Positions 42,101 to 55,100 of a stretch of DNA of 64,000 bases are shown here, piece by piece. The notes beneath the pieces were generated by a model. That model saw only the letters and a list, made by a program, of their open reading frames with translations. It was not told the origin of the DNA and did no database searches. The position numbers and the translations under genes are program-made. How positions within the stretch are numbered: the stretch's first letter is position 1; each line of letters begins with the position of its first letter. The DNA is from Castor canadensis (lineage: Eukaryota > Chordata > Mammalia > Rodentia > Castoridae), in NCBI RefSeq assembly GCF_047511655.1, contig NC_133389.1, forward strand, positions 39,167,295 through 39,231,294, read 5' to 3'.

Positions 42101-45100
42101 ACTTCTTAATTCAGGTTCTGGAGTATGAGTAGAATTTACCAGGAGCTATACAAAGAATATACATATAATTTTTACTGTTGCTTTAATCACTTGAATGTGT
42201 GCTAATGTAGAACATTATATGACATTTTACATAGACCATTTCAGTTAGTAAGTTCTTTTTGGAGCAAAGAAGGATAATATACATTTTATTTATTTAAATT
42301 TTTGGGAAGATTTCTATTACCATATGTTAATTATACAAAGGGGTTTCATTGTGATATTTCCTTACATGCACATAGTGTATTTTGAGCAAATTCCCCTTTT
42401 CTACTACTCTTTCCTATCCCCCTCTAGATAAACTCTAGATAAACCGCTAGAGTTTTATGTCTGTAGTAATACTTTTAAGTAATTTGAGATATAATTTAAT
42501 CTTTCAGTTTGTAAGACTACATTGAGAGGATTACAATGATGAATTATTTGGTCACGTCACAGATTTTTTTGGTCATTTTGGTTCTCCAACAACTCATGGC
42601 TGCTATATCAGGTAACCATTAATTCATTAGTTTTGCTCTCCTTTTTATAGCTTGTCCTTAGTCTTTTTTTTTGTGTGTGTGGTACTGGGGTTTTGAACTC
42701 AGGGCCTACACCTTGAGCCACTCCTCCAGCCCTTTTTTGGGGCTAGGGTCTCAAGGAACTGTTTGCCTGGGCTGGCTTTGAACTGCCATCCTCCTGATCT
42801 CTGCCCTTGAGTAGCTAAGATTACAGATGTGAGTCACCTATGCCTGGTTATCCTTAGTCCTATCTATCTAAACATAACTGAAAAATTGGAAAAGGTTTAC
42901 AATGCTCTGTTAAATGGCTGGGCTTTCCATGTATAGTTTTAAAACATACATATTTGAGTAGATAGTAATATGCACATAATATAAAATTCAAAAGGCAAAA
43001 TAGGCTTATAAAGAGAGGAGAAAGTCTCCTTTCCAGTCCTCTTCCCTACCTGGAATCAGTCTGTTAACAATTCTTCCATAATTTTCTTCATATGCATTTG
43101 TTACCATTTCTTTTAAAAAATTTTTTCCGTAGTTTAGATAAATGATAGATGGCTACATAGACTTCTCTTCCTTAATTTTTCCATTTATTTTGTCTTTTAC
43201 ATTGTCGTATACTTGTAACATTTCTAAGGTATTGCCTCTACAATTTAAAAATGACTGCATTGTATTCCTTTTTATGGATGTGCCAAAATTTATATCACCA
43301 TTACTCTATTGATGAACATTTAAGATATATCAGTTTTTTTCTAATTACAGTTTATAAATATGTTACTAAAAGGTGTATTTTCTTAATGGTTTCACGTGGT
43401 TAGAGAAACCCTTATAGAAGTGGTAGGTGTTAGTGTATCACATTATTTTTTAAAGTTAATTTTTATCCCCACCCATTTGAAATACCTCCTTCATCGTACA
43501 TTAAGTTTATATATGTATTTGCGTATATTTCTACACTGTTACTGTGCCTCATTGGTCTGAGAGTTTATGCATCACTGTCACACTGCTTTCATACCTGATA
43601 GAACATTGCAACCCTTGTTTCCCGTATTCCCCCCCAATTGCTTTTCCCTTTTTCAGAATTTCTTCTGTATTGTTTTGTTTCTCTGTATAAGCTCTAGAAT
43701 CACCTTGTTATTTGTAAGAAAAAAGTGTTTTGCTGTTTCATTTTGGTATTATCACTTAGTTTGTTACAGTAGCTTAAAGAGATTTCACATTTTTATGATG
43801 ACAAATCTTAAGGAGAGAATCATGTACTTTATTTTACATGGATGTTTATTGTAATTGTTTAAATAAGTAATTCTTGGCTGGTGGAGTGGTTCAAGAGATA
43901 GAACACCTGCCTAGGAAGTGTGAGGCCCTGAGTTCAAACCCCAATACTAACCCCCTGAAAAAGTAATTTTCAAGCTTGTTTTGACATCATTTTCCTTTCT
44001 TTTTATTGTCCTTTTCTCCCCCCTCCCTTTTCAGGTTCTCCATGTGTAGTCCAGGCTATCCTTGACCTCATGATCCTCCTGCTTTAGCTTCCCAAGTGCT
44101 GAAATTATGGGAGTACACCACTATACCCAGCTCAGATGTCTTTTTTTTTCCTTCAGTTCTGAATTTGAGCTCAGTACTGTGCCTTGTGCTTGCTAGGCAG
44201 GCACTCTGCCACTTGAGTCCCACATCTAACTCTCATATGTCATCGAAAGTTTTAAAGAATATTGTGAAATGGACATTTAAATTTTTAGTAATTGTGTAAC
44301 TTTGTATTAAATGTACTTTGATTCTAGTGCAGGTCAATAGAAAGTGTTAAAGGATTAACTCACTTTATGAACAATAGATTTAAAACTGAAAAATGTTGGT
44401 CAGTTTTCTAAGTTTATTAGGTTTTTTTTTTTTTTTTTTTTTTTTTGCAGTGCTGGGGCTTGAACTCAGGGCCTACACTTTGAGCCACTCCATCAGCCCT
44501 TTTTTGTGATTTTTTTTTTTTTTTTTTGAGATAGAGTCTTGCGGAACTGTTTGCCCAGGTTGGCTTTGAACCTCAATCCTCCTGATCTCTGCCTTCTGAG
44601 TAGCTAGGATTACAGATGTGAACCACCAGTGCCCAGCCTGGGATGATTTGTATTGCTGATTTTTGTAATGGCACACTTTGGTCCATGGAACATCATTCTG
44701 ATTGAAAAAGTATGTTTAAAAGACAAAATAACTCAGACATTTAATCCAGTAATTTGCCTTTGTCTCTTTAGTATTTGCACAGAGCATAAGCTATACTGTG
44801 TTCTATTTTAAATATTATTCTTCAAAATAAATTTGCTTGGATAATTGATGACCATATTTTTGTCAAACTACAGAAAATTCAGTTTTCTTAGTAGAGTGTG
44901 ATGAGGGATTGTCTTAAACAACACTCGTAATGCTTAATTTTATGTGTCCATTTGACTGGCCCAAACATTTAGTCAGACATTATTTTGGATGTATCTAGAA
45001 GACTGTTTCTGGATCAGACCTTTGAATTGATTGAATTGATTGACCTTTGAATTGATTGACTGAGTAAAGTAAATACCTCCAAAATGTAGGTGGGCCTATC

Positions 45101-48100
45101 CAGTCAATTGGAGACTTTATTAGAACAAACAGGTCAATTGGTGAATAAAAGGGAACTCTTGCTTCTCTGTTTTTGAGCTGGGCAGTGGATTTGTCCTGCC
45201 TTAGACTTGAACTGAAACATCAGCTGCTCATCTTGGCTGTCTAGCTTACAGCCTTCAGACCTGAACTATGGCACTGGCACCCCTGGTTCTCAGGCCCTTG
45301 GGGCTGAACTGAACCTACACTGTTGGCTTTCCTGGGTCTCTGGGTTGTTAGCTACAGATCTTGGGACCTGTCAGCCCCTCTAATCTCTTGATCCAGTTCT
45401 GTATAATAAATCTCCCTCTGTACACACATTGTACTGGTTCTGTTTCTGGGAGGAACCCTGAATAAAAACTTTGAATAAAGTAATCTGAGAGCTGAAAGTG
45501 TGACTTGAGTGTTAGCGTGCTTGCCTAGCAAGCTCAAAGCCCTGAGTTCAAGCCCCAGTACTACAAAAAAAAAAAAAAAAAAAAAAGAAAGTATTCTGAG
45601 CACTTTACTTTTATCAGCATTTTAAGCAGTAAGTCAACTGATACGTGTTTATAAATGAGTTTTACTTTATACTATCAGTATTTCATGATTCAGTGATACT
45701 TTTGTTATAGACTTGAATGTCTTAACAATATATGAGTGGATAAAGTATGGATACATGATGCGTTGTGGATGAACCTTGAAAACATCATGCAAAGCAAGAA
45801 AAGCCAGACACAGAAGGTCACATACTGTGTGATTCCATTTATATGAAATTTCCAAAGTAGGAAAATCCACAATACAGAAAGTGGTAGCCAGGGGTGAAGG
45901 GAGAAGAGGAATGAATGCTTAGTGGGTGTGATGGCAACTTCTTTGGAGGTGCTATAAATGTTTTGGAACTAGATAGAGGATGGCTGCACAACCTTGGAAA
46001 AGTATTAAATGCCCCTGAATAATTATCTACTTTAATACTGTTAATTTTGTTATGTGAGCTTCATCTCAGTAACAAAAGTGATACCTTGCATTTTTATGTG
46101 TCTCTGTGCTATATATTCGTCCCTTTTCCTGTTTTCCCGGTGTTCACTAGCCTGGTGACATCTCCTCTCTCAAGCTTTTCAGTCACTTCTGGGAAGAATT
46201 ACTTGTTTGCCCATCCATGGTCCCTTGACCTATTTTTTGAAGGGGAGCTCTTTTTAAAAATTCTGCTTAACATCCTAAATATAATTCTAGCAGCCTAATT
46301 GGAACTGATACCAATTTACTTTCAACAGCTTACAAAAAAATCTGTTCTTTAAACTGTCCTCTCTATGTGTTGTCACAAATTACATCCTTTATATTTTGTT
46401 CCTGTCAGTAAACTTAAAAATTGCTTTATACATTTGATTTTTGAATCATAGAGAAAACAAAGGGGGCTAAGTGTGGTGTTGAGGGCATGTCATCCTAGCA
46501 TTTGAGAAGCTGAAGCAGGTAGATCGTGAGTTCAGAGTCAGCCTGGTCTACATATGAGACCCTGACTCTTAACAAACTGAATACAACAACAAAAAAAAGG
46601 GGGGGGAGGGGTTACTTTGCTAGCTTTCTGTAGCTCCAACAAAATACCCAAGACAACTTAAAGGAAGAAAGATTTGTTTTAGCTCATGGTTTCACAGGTT
46701 TTAGTTCATAGTCAGTTGGCTCTATTGCTTTGGGCTGGAATTGAGGTAGAGCGTGGCAGGGAGCATGTGGTAGAGCAAAGCTGCTCACCTCACAGCAGCT
46801 AGGAAGCAGAGAGCCAGGAAGGAACAAAATACACCCTTCAAAGCTATGTTCGCAATAGCTTCCTTCATCCAATTAGACCTTACCTCCTAAAGTCGCTACC
46901 CTGTACCAGTAGCCCATTAAAATGTAAGTCAGCCAATGGGCTGACCCATTGATGAGCTTAGATCCAGTAATTTGCCAAGACCTCACATGTGAAGACAGCT
47001 GCAATGGGGACAGGCTTTCAATACATGAGTCTGGAGGGGACATTCCAGATTGAAACCATAGGTGTTACCAAGATTACAGTAAAACTGGTATTTATATTTA
47101 CTTACACTGTAACCTTTACTGGTGTTCATTATTTCTTATGGCTTTTAATTCCTGTCTTGTGTTTTTACCTCAGCCTGAAGGAGTCCCTTTAGCATGTCTT
47201 GTAGGTGATGGATTACCTTAGCTTTTGTTCATTTTGAAAGCTTTTTAATTTCTCCCTCTGTTTTAAAGGTTTTAGAGGATAAGTGCATCAGATGCAAAAT
47301 TCTTGTTGACAGTTGTTTTTTCTTTCAGAATTTTAGATATGTTGTCTGTCTTGTGTCCACAGTATGTGATGAAAAATTGTCTTTTAATCTTATTGAGACT
47401 TTACAGAGCAGTCACTTTTCTCTTACTGCTTTCAGAATTCTGTGTTTTTGTCTTATAGTTTGAGTATAATGTAAACTACTTGGAGTTTATTAAGCTTCTT
47501 GAATTTGTAGATTCATGTCTTTCGTCAAGTTTTAGTGTTTTCAACCGTTACCAGTAGTTCCCACTTAACCACAGAGGCTATTTCCAAACCCCTCAGTGGC
47601 TGCCTGAAATCACTGATAGTATTGAATTCTATGCATTCCATTTTTTCACTATACAGTTATACACAAATTTAATACATTTTTCATCTTCACTAAGTACTTG
47701 CCATGCGTTATAGCCATAACTTGCAGTTTGAGGTAGGATAGCAAAACTAGCACTAGTTTGTTTTTCTTCCTTCACAGTTTCATGAGTAGGTTTGTTCTTA
47801 CTGTAGATCATAGCATCCGCACCATGCATTTTTTTTTCTTTGTTTGATGATATCACCTCCCTAGTTCTTTTTGCTGCTATTATTACAGTATTTATTACAT
47901 AGTGTTTTAATGATTCTGTGTTGAGTTTTTATTACTGGAGGGCTGAACCTATTCCCTTGGAGTATTGCTTACAGTGCACTTTTCAGTAAATATGTGTTGA
48001 ATGGCATTTTTTTTTTTAAATATGGAATGCTTCACGGATTTGCATGTCATCCTTGTGCAGGGGCCATGCTAATCTTCTCTATATTGTTCTAGTTTTAGTA

Positions 48101-49124
48101 TATGTGCTGCCAAAATGAGCAAGGTAGTAGAGTTTTGAACTCAGGGCCTCACACTTGCAAAACAGTGCTCTACCACTTGAGCCACTCCACTAGCTGAATG
48201 AGGTATTGGGAAGTATGTAGAATCTGAGGACATTATGAAATATTTTCATTTTTATTTCGAAAATAAGCATTTGATTTGGGAACTTCAAACTGTTATAAAT
48301 ATCTTCACGGGTGATAATGACCTGAAAAATTGCCAACTTTTTTCAGACTGTCATATTGTTCCATTCGTCCCATACTTAGAGAGATGGTCCTTAAAGTATG
48401 GTCAGTGAATCCCAGTGGATCACCAAGACCCTTCTAGGAATGCATGGGCCCACAAGGTCAAACTTATTTTCATAATGTTACTCAGGCTTTTTGTCTTGTT
48501 CAGTGTTTTGACACATGCCTAAAGGTGCCAAGGCAAAGATGAGTAATAACTGGTAGTTTCCAATCCTTACTTGGCAAAAGAATGCCAAACTGTACTACCT
48601 GTAATCATTATGTTTTTCACAACATGCACAGTCAAAATAAGTTTCACTTAATGTGCTTATCGAAGTGGTATAAACCTCTAATTTTATTGTATCTTAACCC
48701 AAGTACATCTTTTTTCTTTTTCATTTTTCATTGTAAAAATGAATAACATAATTTACCATTTTATGGTGACTAGATACTTAAAAGTGTCCAGTTCAGTGGC
48801 ATTAAATACATTCATCTTGTTTTACAACCATCTTTCTCTGTTCCTTTAAAAATTTACCCAAATGGAATTCAGTACCCATTCAGTGTTAACTACCCCCTTC
48901 CCCAAACTCCCTCAACCTACTTTCTGTCCTGAATTCAACTATTTTAGGTAACTCATATAAAAGAAATCAAGCTTGTTCATTTGTGACTGGTTTACTTCAC
49001 TTTACATAGTGTCCTCAAGGTTTATCCATGTGTAGTGTGTTTCAGACTTTTTTCCTAAGGCACAATAATTATCACATTATATGTATATATTATATTTATC
49101 CATCTGTTTTTGACACTTGGATTG

Positions 49125-49168
<44 letters not shown>

Positions 49169-52100
49169 TCTGGCCTTTCTACCTTTTCTAATAAAGCCAC
49201 CATGACTGTCTAGTGGCTCCATACTAATGACCTTACCTAAGTACTTCCCAAAGACCCCACATGTAAGCATCATGTTCAACTAAGTTTCTATTCTATAATA
49301 CCTCACAGCAGGAATTAAATTTCAACACAAGAGGGCACTCACATCATATCACAACCATAGCGGTAGCCATCCTAATGCTGGTCCAATTTGTATTTTTATT
49401 TTTGCTGGTGCTTTAGGTGGTTCAGCCAAGAAATCACTGCCAAAGCTTTCTCTATATGTTTTATATATGAGCTCCTCTCTTTTTCACTACTGGGGTTTGA
49501 ATTCGGGGCCTCACACTTGCTAGGCAAGCACTCTACCACTTGAGCCACTCTTGACAGCCCTTTTTTGTGTTGGGTATTTTTGAGATAGGGTCTAGTGAAT
49601 TATTTGCCCGAGCTGGCTTCAAACCTTGATCCTCCTGATCTCTCCCTCCTGAGTAGCTAGGATTATAGGAGTGAGCCATTGTCACCTGGCTGCAGTGCAT
49701 GATGGTATTTTAAAAACTGATTCGTAGATTTTTATTGAATTATGTTATGAAACTCTTTATCTTAGTCATTTTAGCTGGATTTCTCTGATATTTTCCTATC
49801 AGGAGAAGGAGGTACTTTTTGGTACTGTGGGGTCCAGCTCTCTACTAGGCCTTCACCGGCAACACAGGGAGAAGGGTATCTATAGCTCCATTATTGCTGG
49901 GCAATTAGGACAGTTGTGATGTTCGCCTAAGTCTCCTGTGACAAAACCCTGGCAAGGGAGAGCCTCCTTACTGCTAGGTGGAGGACGATGTCTACTGACA
50001 CTGCCTTAGTTAGGGGTATTGGGTTTTACTTTATGGTTTTTCTTGTTTCCTTTTTCTTCTTTTGTACTTTACAGTCTTGAGAGGGTAAAAGTCTAGGTTC
50101 CCATTTAGCTTTTGCTGGTGTAGGTGTGACTGAGGGTTTTTCTGTGGTATTTTACTGGAGTATAGCAGGTATAAGTTTTCTCTCTTGCTACACCCCACTT
50201 TTCCCTGGTCCTTTGACTAGAGAACTAGCCAAACCTTTTGGAACTTTTTGTGTCAGCACCTGTTAATTTCTAAGTTCTTCATCTCCAAATCTGGAATATA
50301 TGAGGCAAAAACCAAAAACCAGGAATACACTCCGTGTTGTTCTTGTAGTCCCAAGGCCCCAAGCCAATCTTGCCATTTTTCTCTCTTCTTATGTTTATTT
50401 TATATGTGTGATGTGTGTGGTTTCTAGTTATACCCAACAGAAGGAATAGGGAAAAGGATGTCTGCCTTTTCCTAAATCAGAAGTCACCTGTTGATTGGTT
50501 TTTATGTTGGAATTGGGGCATATTATTTGAAACTCTTTCTTAGAGTAGTATTTTCTACTAGTATTTTTCTGTGTTTGCTATTGTAGGATATACTCTGGTT
50601 AGTAAGTCATATTTGTATTTTTAATGAATTAATTTTAATGTAATTGTCAGGTTTAATTTTCATATTTTATTGCTTTGAAAGACATACTGTTATAATAATT
50701 TAGAACAAGTAGTGTATAAAATTGCTAAGTAAGGATTCATTGTAAAGAGGTCAGTGATCTCAAATTAATGTGTAAACTCAGAAATAGATAAGGAATTTTG
50801 TTTGTCTGTTTTGAGACAGGCTCTCATTATGTACTTCATGTTGGCCCTGAAAGCTTGATCTGCCATAGCCTCCCAAGTGTGAGAGTTACAGGCATGTGCT
50901 ACTCTGCCTGGCATATGTTTGGTTTTCTACAAGAAATTTAAAACTAATTCTAAACATTGAGAAACATAAACTTTGATAAGCCAGGATGATTTTGAAAGGA
51001 AATAATAAGGGAGGTAGTGTACTTTTTGAGGTATCTAAGCAGATTGTAAAGGCATTTAAATTATAATTATGTGATGCTTATATAGGAATAGAACTGTAAA
51101 CGAATGGATCAGAATGGACATTTAAGAGGAAATCCATATTTGAAGTGTAAATCAGACACTTCAAATCCATGGGAGAAGAAATATTCTATTGTTAAATAAT
51201 TTTCTTTGATCTTTTCTGTTTTGTTTTTGAGATAGGATCTTACTATGTAGCCCCAGATGCAGTATCTAAAGCAGGAAAAAGCTAATATATCCATAAATAC
51301 CATTTAATAAGAAGCAGACATTTCAGCTGAACAATATGGTATCAGCAGGCAGTTCTTAAAAGGAAGAATAGAAATGACTAAGAAATCAGCCTCAGTAGTA
51401 GGTACTTGAAAGTAAAAACACTGTTGTTGCAAAAAAAGCTTTTGATAAGATCCAACACCATTTCATGATAAAAGCTCTAAGAAAACTAGGAATAGAAGGA
51501 AAGTACCTCAACATTATAAAAGCTATATATGACAAACCTACAGCCAGCATTATACTTAACGGAGAAAAACCGGAGCCATTCCCTCTAAAATCAGGAACTA
51601 GACAAGGATGCCCACTATCTCCACTCCTATTCAACATAGTACTGGAATTCCTAGCCAGAGCAATTAGGCAAGAAGAAGGAATAAAAGGAATACAAATAGG
51701 TAAAGAAACTGTCAAAATATCCCTATTTGCACACGACATGATCCTATACCTTAAAGACCCAAAAAACTCTACTCAGAAGCTTCTAGACATCATCAATAGC
51801 AACAGCAAGGTAGCAGGATATAAAATCAACATAGAAAAATCATTAGCATTTCTATACACTAGTAATGAACAAACTGAAAAAGAATATATGAAAACAATTC
51901 CATTTACAATAGCCGCAAAAAAAAGAAATACCTAGGTGTAAACCTAACAAAGGATGTGAACGACTTCTACAAGGAAAACTATAAACTTCTGAAGAAACAG
52001 ATTGAGGAAGACTATAGAAAGTACAGAGATCTCCCATGCTCCTGGATTGTAGAATCAACATAGTAAAAATGTCTATACTCCCAAAAGTAATCTACATGTT

Positions 52101-55100
52101 TAATGCAATTCCCATCAAAATTCCAATGACATTCATTAAAGAGATTGAAAAATCTACCATTAAATTTATATGGAAACACGAGGCCACGAATAGCCAAGGC
52201 AATACTCAGTTCAAAGAACAACGCTGGAGGTATCACGATACCCGACTTCAAACTATATTACAAAGCAATAACGATAAAAACAGCATGGTACTGGCACAAA
52301 AACAGACATGAAGACCAGTGGAACAGAATAGAGGACTCGGATATGAAGCCACACAACTATAACCAGCTTATCTTTGACAAAGGTGCTAAAAATATATGAC
52401 GCAGAAAAGAAAGCCTCTTCAACAAAAACTGCTGGGAAAACTGGTTAGCAGTCTGCAAAATACTGAAACTAGATCTGTGTATATCACCCTATACCAATAT
52501 TAACTCAAAATGGATCAAGGATTTTAATATCAGACCCCAAACTCTAAAGTTGATACAGGAACGAGTACAAAATACTCTGGAGTTAATAGGTATAGGCAAG
52601 AACTTTCTCAATGGAACCCCAGCAGCACAGCAACTAAGAGAGAGCATAGATAAATGGGACATCATAAAACTAAAAAGCTTCTGCTCAACAAAAGAAATGG
52701 TCTCTAAACTGAAGAGAACACTCACAGAGTGGGAGAAAATATTTGCCAGTTACACATCAGACAAAGGACTGATAACCAGAACATACAGGGAACTTAAAAA
52801 ACTAAATTCTCCCAAAACTAATGAACCAATAAAGAAATGGGCAAGTGAACTAAACAGAACTTTCTCAAAAGAAGAAATTCAAATGGCTAAAAAAACACAT
52901 GAAAAAATGCTCACCATCCCTAGCAATAAAGGAAATGCAAATTAAAACCACGCTAAGATTCCACCTCACCCCTGTTAGAATAGCCATCATCAGCAACACC
53001 ACCAACAACAGGTGTTGGCGAGGATGCGGGGAAAAGGGAACCCTCTTACACTGCTGGTGGGAATGTAGACTAGTACAACCACTCTGGAAAAAAATTTGGA
53101 GGCTACTTAAATATCTAAACATTGATCTACCGTATGATCCAGCAATACCACTCTTGGGGATATACCCAAAAGAATGTGACACAGGTTACTCCAGAGGCAC
53201 CTGCACACCCATGTTTATTGCAGCAATATTTACAATAGCCAAGTTATGGAAACAGCCAAGATGCCCCACTACTGACGAATGGATTAAGAAAATGTGGTAT
53301 TTATATACAATGGAATTTTATGCAGCCATGAAGAAGAATGAAATGTTATCATTCGCTGGTAAATGGATGGAATTGGAGAAATCATTCTGAGTGAGGTTAG
53401 CCTGGCCCAAAAGACCAAAAATCGTATGTTCTCCCTCATATGCGGACATTAGATCAAGGGTGGACACAACAAGGGGATTGGACTTTGATCACATGATAAA
53501 GCAAGAGCACACAAGGGAGGGGTAAGGATAGGTAAGACACCTAAAAAACTAGATAGCATTTGTTGCCCTCAACACAGAGAAACTAATGCAGATACTTTAA
53601 AGTGACTGAGGCCAATAGGAGAAGGGGACCAGGAACTAGAGAAAAGGTTAGTTCGAGAAGAATTAACTTGGAAGGTAACACACATGCACGGGAAATCAAT
53701 GCGAGTCAACTCCCTGCATAGCTATCCTTATCTCAACTAGTAAGAACCCTTGTTCCGTGCTATTATTGCTCATACTCACTCTTCAGCAAAATTAGAGATA
53801 AAGGCAAAATAGTTTCTTCTGGGTAGGGAGGGGTAAGCGGGGGTAAGGGAGGGGGTGAGGGGAAGGAGGAGAAATGACCCAAACATTGTATGCACATATG
53901 AATAAAATAAAAATAAATAAAAAAAATCACTGTTGTTTACTTTTTTCCACAAGATTGCTTAAAAAAATTTAGTAGTGTGTTAATGATAAAGGGAAATGAG
54001 CATTCTTGTGGGAATTCAAACAGACTTTTGGTGGACAAGCTCGACAACATCTATCACAATTAAAACATACCTTTTAGTGTATCACCTCTCCCTTTTAAAA
54101 TCTTATTTATTTAGATTTATAAAGGTAAAAATAAAGATTTGAAACAATTCGTTTATCATGTGACCTAGTAACTGTTAAAAGAACTAAAAAGAATGTGTAG
54201 CTTTTTGTAAAACATCACGTGTATATGTATATGTTGTTTGCAAATGTACACAAAATGGTCCTAAAAAGATACATACACTAAATTATTAACCTATTATTAT
54301 ATAAATTACTAATCCATGTTATTGTTTAAAAAGCAAAACATTTTTCACAGTTCATTAATATAATGTGAAAAAATGAGTATGGATATACTCTTCCTAAACA
54401 ATTCCAGTTGATAATGTATTTTATAGTGATTTAATGGTTCAGGATGAAGTTTATTTCAGGGGTTTTAGAATTTTAAATAAGAGGATATTTCACTGTTTAG
54501 TTTCATGAATTAGCTTTTTATGATGGGCAAGAAAACAACAATATATTGTACTTCATGAACCCACAATCCAGCTTCAGCATTGGTAACATTATGTCCGTTT
54601 GTTTTTATCTCTCTAAATCATCCTTACCCTGCCACCTCCTTTTTTTCCTGGTCGTTTTAAGCACATACCAGAAATGAAACCATTTTGATCATAACACATC
54701 AGTTTGTATTTATAACACATAAAGACCTATATTGCACTTTTAATATAACCATCAGAGGGCTATCATACCTACAAAGTTAACATAATTTTTGATTATTTTG
54801 AACCTATTCCATGTTCATTATTACAAATTCCCTCAAAAATGTCTCAAATAATTAATGTTCAAAATAGTATTCAACAATGTCCATTCCTGAATTTTGGTTA
54901 ACAGGTCTCTTAAATACCATCACTTCCAATTTTTTTCAAACAATTTATTTGTTGAGAAGATAGTGTCACATGAGCTGTAGAATTTCTCACATTATACATT
55001 TGTCTAATTATATCCTTGTGTCATTTACAAGTTATATTTCATTGGTTGTTTTGTGAAGTTAATGTTGCATTACATTAATAGTGGTTTAATGGTCTGGGAT

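Noticed and set aside
48004..48122. Functional U6 snRNA gene
   Set aside because: The copy has substitutions in conserved U6 positions, ends in poly(A) instead of the pol III T run, and abuts a SINE where the upstream promoter elements should be.
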